A program made the position numbers and the translations under genes. The notes beneath the pieces are model-generated. The model saw only the letters and a program-made list of their open reading frames with translations. It did no database searches and had not been told where the DNA came from. A stretch of 64,000 nt of DNA. It comes from Trichaptum fuscoviolaceum (Eukaryota; Basidiomycota; Agaricomycetes; Hymenochaetales; Trichaptaceae). Where the stretch lies: positions 2,789,250 through 2,853,249 of the forward strand of contig CAJSYZ010000003.1 of NCBI GenBank assembly GCA_910574455.1, written 5' to 3'. Below, in pieces: positions 22,301 through 34,121 of the stretch (the stretch's first letter is position 1; every line of letters begins with the position of its first letter).

Positions 22301-23960
22301 GAATTGCACGCGTCGCGTGATGATTTGCATCAACATCACGATGCCAGCTAGAAATGATGCATTGCTCATCGCGGGCGCTTCGTCGTTCGATTTCCCAAAA
22401 AGCTGCGAGCGTTTAGCAGCCCTCCATCACTCGCCCAATCACGATGAAAACACGGCAAGTAGCAGACAAACAGAAGCTTAGAAGCTCACCTGGAGTATTC
22501 GTTCGTGATGCTATTCGGGCCTAACGGGGTGAGTCGTCAGCGAAACAGTCAATGCATGCTTCCAACCAAGATGCAAGGCAGTGTAGGTGGCAGCATCCAG
22601 GGAGCGCGCACGACCACACTCCAGCACCACGGAATTTTGGCATCATATGATGATTAAGGTTTTGCGTACCGGCGGTCATGATATTCTAAGATACGGATCA
22701 CCGGTGAACGAGTCAGCAAATCGTATGAAACGATTTAAGTGATGTGAACTTTACATGTGCTGAGCATAGCAGGATCAAGTATGACGAATTGAATGAGGAA
22801 GATCTTGTCAGGTTTGACCTCGTAATGACCGGTGAAATATTTACTTACGCCACACATCATTATTCCCTGTGTCCAATATCAGTACGATGATCATGGCAAG
22901 GCGGGAAGATTAACGTTTTCCATTTTCCAAAAATCATAGAAAAAACAAATAGGCAAAATTTTAAACCGAATAAGAGAGCAGAACTGTAAATGAACGAACT
23001 GACCTATACACGGGACAACTGGAATACCTCTGGACGTGAAGATTTTGTTCATGCGACTGACCATCGCACGGTTTAGGTCATAGATCTCGTTCGGCGTTCG
23101 CGGTAGTTCACGATCGTTGTCATGTCTATAATCATTATCCCGATGTCAGCAATGCGTCCATTCACCGCCTCTGATCATAGAATAGAGTTTCTGGGTTTTC
23201 GTAATGAAATAGATTCCAGGTATTGCTGTGTCTCACCTTGCACTGTCTCCTGTCCCTGTACGTTTATTGCATGCGTGAGGCGAAAGCGGAGCCTTTAATA
23301 TAAGTTCCCTTCTTGACGGAAGTAAATGGAAGAACGTCTGACGCACATATCACGAAGTCCACCTCCTTCGCCCAGTGCTTCTCCAGGAAGTCTAGCGTGA
23401 AGTTCGTTAATGTAAACGGCGAATCACAGTCACTATAAACCGGAGCCATTGGGAATTGATCATTAGGTTAAAAAAGAGTGAAACATAAAATGAAAGAAGC
23501 GTAGAGTATAGAAGCCTGCTTACCCGTACGGCAGACCATAGTACCCTCCTCGTTCCTTCTCCTTCTTTGGCTTCTTGCGATGGCAAGACGATGATTCCGA
23601 GCGATCCTTGCGATAGTACGGATCCGGATGCATATCTAGCAGTCCATGGCATTAGATGAACGCATGTGGTTTCATTCACATAAGGGGCAACACACCCGTT
23701 AAGTGAAGGAAACGCCCTTTCAAGCCATTTTCCTTGCGTGGGCCTAATAACACAGGGATACGTGTCGAACGTGGGCATACAAACATAGCACAGACGGGGT
23801 TGCCGGGTTTTTTGTAAGCTTTCTAATAAACTCAAGTTCTACGGAAACAAAACTCACGCGTCTCCTCCAATGAAACTTTGAGCGGTATTTGCGACGAGGC
23901 ACAACATACAGAGCTCGCCAGGAAAGAGAGGACCAGTAGCGCTAGGCACCTCGAGCCCAT
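19333..23960 (-). CDS. PPN1: endopolyphosphatase Ppn1 (vacuolar metallophosphatase), many microexons, one frame break
   Basis: Ppn1 cuts long polyphosphate chains in the vacuole. It starts at 23960 with a hydrophobic signal anchor (LALLVLSFLASSVCCAS). The phosphoesterase motifs occur in order: GRFLHLTDMHPDPYY, CDSPFTLTNFTLDF, WTGDSARHDND, GNNDVW, FQRGGYYSVEVIP, SLNTMYFYDSNK, GHVPPSPGNYFPG and GHLYGHMNMDH. The C-terminal fungal region has TPLGYAQYWLPDVG. Metal-binding motifs lie on tiny exons: 23237-23255 (19 nt), 22849-22866 (18), 22755-22759 (5), 22670-22685 (16), 22490-22520 (31) and 20429-20446 (18). The last intron (19717-19774) is GC-AG. An extra G near 21913-21915 shifts the frame between NELA and VISLNT. 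Identity is certain; activity depends on whether that shift is real. Confidence 0.88.
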
Positions 23961-24714
23961 AGTCGTTGTGGTAAGAGGTTGAGTTGTCTACAGGTGGGGT
24001 TGCGCGCGACTGAAGTTGAAGTTTAAGAGCACGACCTCAGCAAGGCCCCTAGCTCGAGTAAACAGCTTCTCAGATGAAAAGATCGAGGCACAGCATAAGA
24101 GAACGACATATCAAGCAGACGAAACAAGCACATCCATAGGTAATGAGCCGCTTGCAGCGTTATTGGGGAGCACGGACTGCACGCTGTCCAGTCGTTTGAG
24201 CACGTTCGTCGGTCTACTGTCTGCTCTATCTTCTGCCCCGCCACTTTTGGCAACTGTATGGCGGCGTGCGTATTACAATTTGATTAAAGATCTCAGTTTG
24301 ACTCCTGTCCGATCTCCTATCTTCTAAACTTACCACCGTTCTATTACTATATCATCTCAGTCGATATTTCCGTTTGGTCAATAGCAATCAGATATATTAG
24401 AACATTTGAGTGGCGCAAAGAAATACAGCAGGATAAGTTTAGACATGACGCGAATTACCAGTCTCTAATATACGATGGCACAGACGTCAGGAAATGAGAA
24501 CATCATCAACACAATAGGTGTAAAAGGTTCATCATAGTATAGTGGAGTGAGGTGCGCACTGCTATCCTCTCGGTGACGTGCAGTGATAAAAGTACAATGT
24601 GTGCAGGAAAGCAGGTGCCGAAAGATATGGACAAGAAACATAATGTACGTACGATCGCAGAAAAAACCCATAATGATAGCAAAGGAGGAAGACGCCAAAA
24701 AGCGGGTCAACGTT
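23961..24714. other. intergenic, 754 bp
   Basis: Between the start of Ppn1 and the stop of the next minus-strand gene. An open frame at 24016-24327 (plus) has no motif. No gene supported. Confidence 0.4.
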
Positions 24715-25352
24715 TTATTTGGTGACGACAATTCTGCCTGGAGACTCCTCGAACTCCATGTGCGGCTCGTCCGACCCTGTTGAGCGTCTATGTAGGGCCA
24801 GAAGATCGGCCGCATTATTGTTTGTCGACAGCACAGATCGGATAGATTGCTCTGCGGCATTGCAAACCTGCAAAAAGGCATCCGCTTGCATTAGGGTCGC
24901 TAATTTACACTGTAGTGGTGGTATCTGACTCACCCTGCTGTACCCGCCACGCTCCAGAGGTGTTTTGGACTGAGCAATCATGTTGTGGATGGCGTCGTAA
25001 GCATATCTCCTCCTGAAATGAAACCTGTCAACGACAGAACAGCATCCGGAGCCATGTATAACACTCACAACTTGCTTTCTAACTCCGAGGTCGACCGGGG
25101 CATCAGGTATATGTCGGCGCCACCGATGTAACGAGAGAGCGCCTGGTACGACGCGGAGAGAGCGATAAGGGTCTCGTTGAGGGAGTGCTGGTCAGCCTCC
25201 CAGTGAGTGTTTTCCCTGCACATGAAGAAGGACGTCGGTCAGCGACCAACCTGGCGGATATGTGGGGGAATACCCGAAGAAAAAGCGACATACTGTATGT
25301 GCGAGTGTGCCCTCGCCTCCGGTGTGTTAGGCGCATAGAAGCGATCCATCAT
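24715..25352 (-). CDS. small conserved-looking protein of unknown function
   Basis: Four exons with good splice sites give about 146 residues. It starts MMDRFYAPNTPEARAHSH, then the motif-rich second exon ENTHWEADQHSLNETLIALS and YIGGADIYLMPRSTSELE, RRYAYDAIHNMIAQSKTPLE, and a C-terminal helix-like region (NAAEQSIRSVLSTNNNAADL) ending RIVVTK. Mostly helical and hydrophilic; no signal peptide or membrane segment. I do not recognise the family. Reading-frame continuity across all three introns (phases 2, 2, 0) argues that it is real. Confidence 0.6.
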
Positions 25353-27832
25353 AGTATCTTTGAGGGTGAAAGTGAGAGTTTGGTTGGAGTCCGTGAACTG
25401 TGAGGGAGCAAGACGGGCGGCCCCAACTTGTTTGCGAGAAAAAACTGAGGATGAGATATTCCGGTTGTGACCTGGGCGCGGGCTAAATAGTTTGCTTGGT
25501 GGTGGCTTGGTCAGGTGAATGAGTCAGAGTCACAGTAAGCAAAGTTGCAGCTGATGAGCAATGACAACGGTGGCACGACGACAAACAGCGAGGAAGAACG
25601 AGGAAGTGGTGGCGGCTGGCTTGGGGCAGAGAAAGTGGACAAAGGACAAGAGACAGCTGCAGAATATATACCAATGAATAGATATATGAGGTGCCTTCCA
25701 TATAAGGTATTAGCCTGCGCTCGCACGTTTCTTCCGCAGCGTCTGATTGGCTGTGTAATGTCCCAGACGTCCGACGCTATCTTCGGAGACGAGTCACACT
25801 TCCCGATTCGGCATTACCTGTCAGGCACACGCATAAATCGGCTCGAGCCGCCTACTATGTTCCCGCCCCCCGTCGGACGTTGCGGTCTTCTTTTCTTCAA
25901 GTCTTTTCTTTTCATTCCACATTTCGTCTTTTTCGCTTCCCCTCCTCTCGCTCACTCCGCCTCCGTTACATGTCTTGCTTGGTGTTCTTGTCGTGTTTCA
26001 GTCTTATCTTTCTAGTGCGGCCGCGATCCTGCAGGACATTACATATCGGCTAGCGTACCCCATGCACTTCCATCGTCTTCTTCGTAACCGGGCTTTCTCA
26101 CCGACGTTCCCCACATCTCAGGTGCGTGCGCGGCGATATCATCGGCTGTAGGCAAATGGACAAACGTGGCTGCTCTCTTCTGCTGTCTGATTCCCCACAA
26201 CAATGCGGCCGAGACGCGGCGTCTTCAAAATACCTGACGCGTAGCCGCATGGATAGCAATCAAACATAACTCTCAGCTAAGAGCTTGGTAATGCAAACGC
26301 GGATAGGGGCTGCGATAACCTGACGGATCGTGCACGCTCGTAAACTTTTCGGATTTCGTCAGGAAGCCGGCTTCTGCGTGTGCCCATCTCGCGCGAACTC
26401 ACAATTAGATTGGGTCTTGTGCAGATTCTATACTGTCTGGGCCTTGTATACGAGAACTTGATTACAACCCGGATAATTCGGCTTTTGCTGAACTCGCTGA
26501 ACACCGACGAACGTGGACAGAAAGCTCCCTATTCAACCTTCAACGCCGCGTCATCGTTACACAGCACTAAATCCACACCCTTGATATGACTATAGCATAG
26601 CTATCTATCTAGAACTGGAAGCTTCCTCGAATTTTCTCAGCGTACGCATTTGGCAGCGGAATTAATCGAGCTCCTCTTCGAAGAACGGTCATTTGTGTAA
26701 ATTCGCGTGACTTATTCTTGTGGTGGCCCAAGCCACCCCAAACTTCGTACCTCCTTTCAACCACATCACATGCCTGCAACTGCTGTTGAGAGAGCTTGCG
26801 CTGACTGATATGCATCCGTGTTCTGAGTGTTCATGAAGAAAGGCGCGTAGATGATATGACTTGGTAGTCCAAGCTACGTCGGAGGTACGTGTCCGATAAA
26901 TCGATGACTGTACAGATCTATTTGACCCATGACTAGATCCCGTCCGAAGCTATTGCGCGAAAGTATCGCTGTGTGACCGACTTCCAGCACGTCTCGAGTA
27001 CGAAAGAGAAACCATGTGTTTCGACAATATCGGCTCGTTGTACGTCGGCCAAAGAGCGGTCGGAAAAATTGGTGGTATTTCATTGACAATCATCAGACTG
27101 TAATGGTATATGTGTCGATGGTCGCTAATTGAACCATACGCTTATTCCTCTGGGCAAAAAATGCCACACCATTTTCAGCTTCCGCGTCGCGACGATCATG
27201 TCTCAGCGCGATCTCGATGCGTTCCCAGACTGATTCTCCACGTTAACATTGCTTCTATGTCTTCCTGTCAGAAGTATGAACATATGTCTCACTATTCCGA
27301 TCGAATTGCGTTCATCTCGAATTCTTGGCATTTGGAGAGAAGCTGTACGAAGACCTAGAAACAGAGCGCCTATATGCATACGCGCGGGTGAAAGGACGCC
27401 ACTATCAACTCAAGGCCTTCTCATCGACTTTTCGTTCCCATGCATGTGAAGCGAAGGAAGTAGTACGCCAAGTATCTTGGGGACCGATGGGTTCTGTGCT
27501 TCTCTTGAATATCTTCTGTCCCGCCCACTGCTTGGCCGGAGTCGGCTGGGTTAAAGTACAAAAATTCGGCTCGGCTATAATCTTTCTGGCTTACCGGAGT
27601 GTGGGATTCTGAGTCAGCTTAATAGCCTGGCGCTAAATTAGACGCCCGAGCCAGAAAATTTAAAGATGCCGTCATCATCGCCCTTTAACACCGGTTAACC
27701 CGTCTCCGGATCATGCTCATTCATGGACAGGATAGACAAGCATGCGAGCTCAGAGGCACCTCATCTTTGTTCTCTCTCCATCTTTGCTGGTGGCCATCTA
27801 TAACACCTGTGTAAACTGAGAGGGGATAGAGC
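25353..27832. other. gene-poor region, 2.48 kb
   Basis: No gene could be built. The largest frames are 25545-26015 (plus, no motif) and 27325-27612 (plus, begins MAFGEKLYEDLETERLYAYA). A short possible exon at about 26058-26120 (MHFHRLLRNRAF) ends at a GTGCGT donor but has no partner. A lineage-specific gene, an RNA gene or eroded mobile-element sequence cannot be excluded. The last 300 bp should contain the acetoacetyl-CoA synthetase promoter. Confidence 0.35.
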
Positions 27833-30800
27833 ATGTCTGCCATTGTTAACACCAACGCGGACAGGCCTCTGTGGACGCCTCAAGCTCCGCACGAGACGCC
27901 GACAATCCAGCTGCTGCACAAGTTGAACGAGAAATACGCGCTCGACCCACCTCTCGCAACATACGAGGACCTTTGGCGTTTCTCCACAACACGGATTGCA
28001 GACTTCTGGGATACAGTATGGGACGAGGTTGAGGTAGTTGGGGATAAAGGCGTGGGTGCAGGTCCGGGCACGGATGGGAAGGACCGTGTTCATGTTGTGG
28101 ACGAGTCGAAGACGCCGGCGGACAACCCGGAGTGGTTCAAGGACGCGAAGCTCAACTGGACGGAGAATATGCTGCTAAAGAAGTGGAGAGAGGATGACAG
28201 ACGCGTTGCATTTGTTCAAGTTGGTAAGCCTTGACTCGTACCAATTCAGTGAAAGCCCTCGTCCAAGCCAATAACCCTGCCGCACTCTCGTTACACTACT
28301 CTCCATCGGAATGTCCCTCTCAGTTGAACCTCTCCTTGGAGAAACATTCGACCCCCAATCCGTTCGGCGCGTAACCTACCAAGAACTGCACACGGCTGTT
28401 GGGGATCTTGTCTCTGCTCTCTTGGACCTTGGGTTAAAGCCAGGAGATCGCGTTGGGGCTTATTGCTCAAACTGTGTAGTGAGTTCTAGTCCTTAAGTAT
28501 CATAGTATCCCCCAGAGGAATGCTATTAGTGGTTTGACTGGGGCTAAATTTGCAGGAAAATGTCGTTGCATGTTTGGCCACCGCTGCTATAGGTACGGAG
28601 CAAGCTAACAGGGCTGAAAATAAAATTAGTACTAATGACGGTTTATCTACAAGGCTGCATCTGGGTCAGTGCTGCCGCAGACTTTGGGCCTGAAGGTGTT
28701 CTCGAAAGGTGAGTATCCTTATATCACACTACTCAGCTAACGGAAACTGAAGTGTAATCCATAGATTCGAGCAAGTCAAGCCCAAAATTGTCTTCAGTGT
28801 CAACGGAGTAATGTAGGTATGCCTCAATCTCCGGGAAGCTTAATAGCGCTGTATCATGGATATTCTTCCAGATATAATGGCAAGGTGCATCCTCATATAC
28901 CTAAGCTATCTGCCCTCTTGGTGGGTATGGCTGCGAGGTCCTGCTCTCCCAAGAAAGTCGTCGTCATCAACTCCGTGTTGCCCGAGAAGGCTGGAGACTG
29001 GCAGTCTGACTGGGAGACTTGGGAAGGCTTCATGAGCCGCGGAAGAGAAGTTGGACTGGGAAGAGACCATAGCGGGGAGATCCAGTATAAGAGAGAAGGA
29101 TTCAACTGGCCGCTCTGGATCTTGTTCAGCTCGGGTACGACTGGTAAGTGTAAATTACTCTTCCTGAGTCCACATGTAATGAAGCTTGCATGCTTTTATC
29201 GTACAGGAAAGCCAAAGTAAGCTTTTGAGCAAATAGTAAAGTAGATCTCGCAGCTCATTAGGCACATCATAAGACCCATCGTGCATCGTGCGGGTGGCAT
29301 GCTTTTGCAGGCACGAAAAGAATTCGCTATTTGCGGTGATCTTCGTCCCGAGGATGTCTTTTTCTACTACACAACAACGTAAGCAAATACTGCGCCCTTT
29401 TCACGCATCTTATCGAGATAGCTGACTTACTTCTGCTCAATTTGATCTTGAACGGACAATGGGAACATCGACGGCGACGGCGAATTCGGAATACACTTTA
29501 TTATTCTCACTCCCGCGGGCATGACTGCGCTTGCAATTTACGCTCCAGAGGATGGATGATGTGGAATTTCCTTGTCGCCGGCCTTGCAAGCGGGTGCACG
29601 CTCGTCCTATATGACGGAAGTCCGCTCCGTGATCCGGCATTCCTCTGGAACTTGGTCGATGAACTCGGAATCACCATCTTCGGGACGAGTGCAAAGTACA
29701 TTGATCTGCTTTCAGTATGTCCTTCGTTTATTTTCTCTTTGACGCCATCCCAATGTTATGCTTCCCAGAAATCTTATCGACCTCGAGAGAATCATAAATT
29801 ATCAAAGTTAAGACATATATATTCGACCGGTTCCCCTCTCGCTCCGGCGTCTTTCGATTACGTCTACGAGCATGTCCATCCCAACGTGCTCGTAGGCTCT
29901 ATCACGGGTACGTACGCTACCTATCTCTTGCACAGCACTGCTCACCTGACCTCTTCATTATAACTCTTCATCTAAACTCAATGAAACTTCAAACTCCCAT
30001 TGCCCGATTGCATTCGCTTGTCTTGCACAAATGTCATTTGGACATAGTCAGGCGGGACAGATATTTGCTCCCTGTTCGCAGGTATGAGCACCGCCTTGCC
30101 AGTGTATAGGGGGGAGATTCAGTGTCGTATGCTCGGGATGGCCATCGACGCGTATTCCTCTACAACCGGTCTGCCCTGCCTCGCGGGCGAACCCGGAGAG
30201 CTGGTGTGCACTCGGCCTTTCCCCTGTCAACCTGTGGGATTCTGGCCTCTGCCTGGGTTCGCAGATATAGAGGCGAAAGAAGTCGAGACTGCACAGAAGA
30301 GGCATCAAGCTGCTTATTTCGCGGAGTTCAAGGATGTATGGTGTAAGTGGGGCAATGTGCCAAATTTAGGGATTAACTCCTGTTTCTTCCCTCTGACTCA
30401 CCTTTTTTTTTCATTTGCACCCCTGTCCGTTCCATATATTTATCTCTTTACTTTCCACTCTGCGCAATTGATCGCTGTAAAGAGGAAAGTGCAAAAATGC
30501 TGACATCGCTCTCGCTTATACACAGATCACGGAGACCATGTTTTGATCACGCCTTCGCGTGGAGGCAACGGTGGTGGACTTATCATGCTCGGGCGGAGCG
30601 ACGGTGTCTTGTGCGTGTTTTTCTTTAGCCCTGTTTAAACCCTCATCTGGCGCGCACGCGTGTGTTTAGCCTTCACAGAACCGAAATTAATGAGCTATGC
30701 CGTCTCTCACAGGAACCCTGGAGGAGTCCGGTTTGGCTCGGCGGAGTTGTACGACGTACTCGACGCTTCGTTCAAGCCAGACCCCTCGACAGACCCGTCG

Positions 30801-31432
30801 CACATAATTGAGGATTATTTGGCGGTGGGGCAGGCTATAGCCGGAGGAACGGACGAGCGCGTGATCCTGTTCGTCCAACTGCAAGATGGCTTCGCCTGCT
30901 CAGATGAACTACGCAAGCGGATTAAGGCTGAGATTCGAAAGCGCCGGACTGCGCGTCATGTGCCTGATCGGGTGAGCTTCTGGTCTCTCTGAGTCCTACG
31001 GCTACGAGGATATTATCGTGTTCATCTCTGAGCGAGCCAGGGAGGGGGGCAGATGATTGTTTCTACGAGCGCATCATCACCTCCTTCATCCGCGCGTAGG
31101 ACACGTTTTAGAGGAGGGGACGCGTAACTCACACGGATTGCTCTCACAGATCCTGCAGGTCCAAGATATCCCGTACACATTGAATGGGAAACGTGTGGAG
31201 GTCCCGGTGAAGAAGGCGAGTCCGAAAGGCATTTTTTTGTTTTCAGTTGCTTACAGTTTGCTTCTCGCGCACATTTCCGCCTGGAAACGGCATGTTTACC
31301 GTGCTTCTCGCATTCCCTCTTTAGCTCCTGAACGGTGCACCGATCACGAGTGTAAACCCAGCGACACTACGGAATCCGGAGTGCCTGGCCGAATATGTGA
31401 AGTTAGGGGAGCTGCTCCGGGAGGAGGTTTAA
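27833..31432 (+). CDS. acetoacetyl-CoA synthetase
   Basis: Activates acetoacetate with ATP and CoA in the cytosol, linking leucine or ketone-body breakdown to sterol synthesis. The start MSAIVNTNADRPLWTP leads to the ANL-superfamily domain: WFKDAKLNWTENML, the phosphate loop ILFSSGTTGKPK, YYTTTGWMMWN, GSITGGTDICSLFAG (this AMP-binding motif marks the acetoacetyl-CoA branch), YHGDHVLITPSRGG, LGRSDGVLNPGGVRFGSAE, and the catalytic lysine motif TLNGKRVEVPVKK. Ends ITSVNPATLRNPECLAEYV, as in the family. About 13 introns; I followed the frame through all. The last intron (31216-31324) uses a GC donor. Length about 680 residues, normal. Confidence 0.92.
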
Positions 31433-32254
31433 TGAAGATGAAGTAAGACGTTGACTTGTTGGAATATGAATGGCGATGAAACGGATTTTGGTTATAATGG
31501 GAGTGTGAGACGAGTTTTCTGCGGATGTGCAGAGTGATAGGAAGATGGAGAAGCAAGCTGCGCTGATAGCACTCCACTAAGTTGAGCCCCGTTTCGCAGT
31601 GATATGTTATTTTTTCTTTGCGACTTGTCGGAATATCGGAGAATTGCCTTTCATGGAGCTTCGGCTTCTGGACTTTTTACACGTGTATTCTGAGACCCCG
31701 GTCAGCGGTGACTAACAACTCCTCCATTAACTTTGTTTGCAAATAAAGCGGTGGCCTCAATATAAGGTACATTTACCTCATACGACATTTAGTAGCCTGT
31801 ACTTAACGTAAAATAAACTCTTTAGTTGACCTCGGAGGCAAACCTTGCTAATTAAAGTCCCGGGGTCCGGATGGTAAATGACTCGATTTGGAGGATATTG
31901 AACTGCTCACAGTTCTCGACAAGCCTCGAGGCAGGAGCAAGGCTCTCAGATCTCTCTCGGCCTCTCAGCCCCGCAACGAATCAGGCTATTTTTCACTTTT
32001 CTTCTCTTCGCCTGGCAGCCGGATCATTGTTCACGAAGCATGGCTGCCCTGTCACTGCACTTTAAAAACTTGCGCAAGTGCTCGCGCAGCCCGGCCTGTG
32101 GTCTCTCAACCCCCCAGTCCGCCATCTTCAAGCACGACACGACAACGAGCAGGGGTTTCAGTCGCTAGGACTGTTGCCCGGCCTCCCTTACTCCTCCTGC
32201 ATCTCTTCTCAACGCCTTTCTCTCCTCGTTAGAACCGCACGGCCTTGCACACAC
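31433..32254. other. intergenic, about 820 bp
   Basis: 3' flank of acetoacetyl-CoA synthetase and upstream region of the first MARVEL-like gene. Frames at 31871-32293 are open but motif-free. No gene supported. Confidence 0.4.
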
Positions 32255-32262
32255 TATATAAG
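32255..32262 (+). promoter_or_regulatory. TATA box of MARVEL-like gene 1
   Basis: TATATAAG, 63 bp upstream of the ATG at 32318. Confidence 0.55.
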
Positions 32263-32317
32263 AGCCCCCTGCAGCTATTCGTTCTCACTTTAGCTACTCC
32301 GCCTTATCAAGCTCACA

Positions 32318-33528
32318 ATGCCTTCGAACATGAACGTATTCAACCGCCCCGGGCCGAAGAGGGTCTCGACATCCTCAAGCTTGGCACCTCGGAGATCGTG
32401 CAGACCGTCGCTGTTCAATGCAATCAGGGGAGGGGTGTACAGTGCGTCTTGCTTTCTTAGTGGATTTGCATTACCCTAACGTTTCACGAAGTCGGGATTC
32501 TGCTATGGACAGTTGTTGTCTTGGCGATCGCGGTGCACTTCCTTGGCCTGCTTGTTTCCTCTGACCTAAGTGAGTGTTGTCGAATAAGGAGCCGAACGAA
32601 AAACGTGTTCTAACGCAATCGATTCCAGCTCGCTTTGTTCCTTTTGCGATTTTTGTGTCAGCGGCGAGCTTGCTTATAATACTAGTTCTGTAAGTCCATG
32701 CTCAAAGTTTCTTCGACTGAGGACCAATACTGATTGTTGTCTCCGCTAGTCTCGGCACTACACTCCTCAAACAAAGGAATCCGGTGTCGACCCGTTTCGA
32801 GTTGGCGTCTCTGGGTCTGCTGGGAGTCTTCTGGCTGGCACTCGGCAGCTTTCTCCTCGCATCTGAGGCAGGAGAAGCAGATGTCGAATGCTTTTCGGCC
32901 GACTCGTCGGAAGATGACCCGGTGGATTTTCCTGGCTGTATGTTTGGTTATAGATCCTCCAGATTTCATTGGAACTCACCGGTCTTCTTTCATTAGTCTC
33001 AACAGAAACTTTTCACGCACAATATCGGGTATTAGAGGCGTTCTCCCTATTTAACCTTATTTTAGGTTCGTACACTTATTCTAAAATTATGATTGCCAGC
33101 ACAGCCAAAAGTACTAAACTTGTCCTTGTTTCCTCCGACGCAAAACAGTTTTGGGCTTTTTGCTATTTTTATTGTTCCTATCGCTCCGGGAGCACCGCAG
33201 AGGGTACACGAAGGTCTGGCTATATCCGTCGCCCACGTATCCGTGGTTCGGCAAGAAGGATAATAGCCCATACAAGCGCAATAACTCTACGAGGAAGGCC
33301 GGCTTACCTGCACCTGTCACCGCTCGGGACGTTCGACGGAAAGACAGTGGCCGCCGGCCTTCCGAGAAGGCTGTCGGGAAACAGCCTACGGAGAACAGAC
33401 GATCACAGTTCTGGGTTTGGGTCGACAAGCCGAGGCACCTGCCTGAGGCACATACCAGAGACCGGAGACGGCAAGCTTCCGGGAGAACACAGCTGCCTGG
33501 TCCCTCTGGCCCCTCGCGACGACTCTAG
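32318..33528 (+). CDS. MARVEL-like four-helix membrane protein, copy 1
   Basis: Six exons. After a basic, Pro/Ser-rich N-terminus (MPSNMNVFNRPGPKR) there are four hydrophobic segments: IGILLWTVVVLAIAVHFLGL, FVPFAIFVSAASLLIILVL, LASLGLLGVFWLALGSFLLA and LGFLLFLLFLSL. The motif TRFELASLGLL..FWLALGSF is typical of fungal MARVEL-type proteins, and an acidic loop with one Cys (VECFSADSSEDD) lies between helices 3 and 4. The last exon encodes a long basic, Pro/Arg-rich cytoplasmic tail of about 110 residues. MARVEL proteins act at cell membranes and membrane-apposition or transport sites; this one's role is unknown. First of three tandem relatives. Confidence 0.72.
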
Positions 33529-34121
33529 ACATCAACTGATTCGTCACTTTTTCTTACGACACACATCACCACTTTTTTGCATGATTTATTGGGAGGAACT
33601 CTCACGTATACTTAGACTAGGGCTTTTGTTGGCACGATTATAACGGTTTATTAAGGAGGTAGCATAAAGAATAAAAGGAAAACAAAATGTAGAAATTTTG
33701 TATAACTTTAGGTTTCATGTTGTTGTAGATAGCAAACATAACCTGTACACGACTTTGGACCCATGACAAGCAGAGAAGTGTTTTGAAAGACGCAGTGTGC
33801 AGAGTGATGAGTCAATGTGGGCGCACTCACCCTGCACGTGTCCAAAACTTGAACGCGTCCCGGACTCCGACGTCATCGCGTGAGAGGCACGTGTCCTATT
33901 CGAACATTGTCGGGGACAGCGCAGCCTCAAACCTACTCGATGCTTTCGACGTCTTCTCCTGACTTCTATCACCTCGCGGACACCGTCCAGCGCAGTCGAC
34001 ACCCTTGTCACGAATACGTTCTTAAACTCTACTAACGCCGCTCACGAACACTGCAACGATATACACGATAACCAGCTGCGACGCCTACTGAGCATCTCCC
34101 AGCCAGCTGGATCCTTCACGA
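33529..34121. other. intergenic, 593 bp
   Basis: Between MARVEL-like copies 1 and 2. No gene seen. Holds the promoter of copy 2, without a clear TATA box. Confidence 0.4.

Noticed and set aside
25545..26015. 156-codon open frame upstream of the small unknown gene
   Set aside because: Overlaps that gene's promoter region; no domain, signal or splice evidence.
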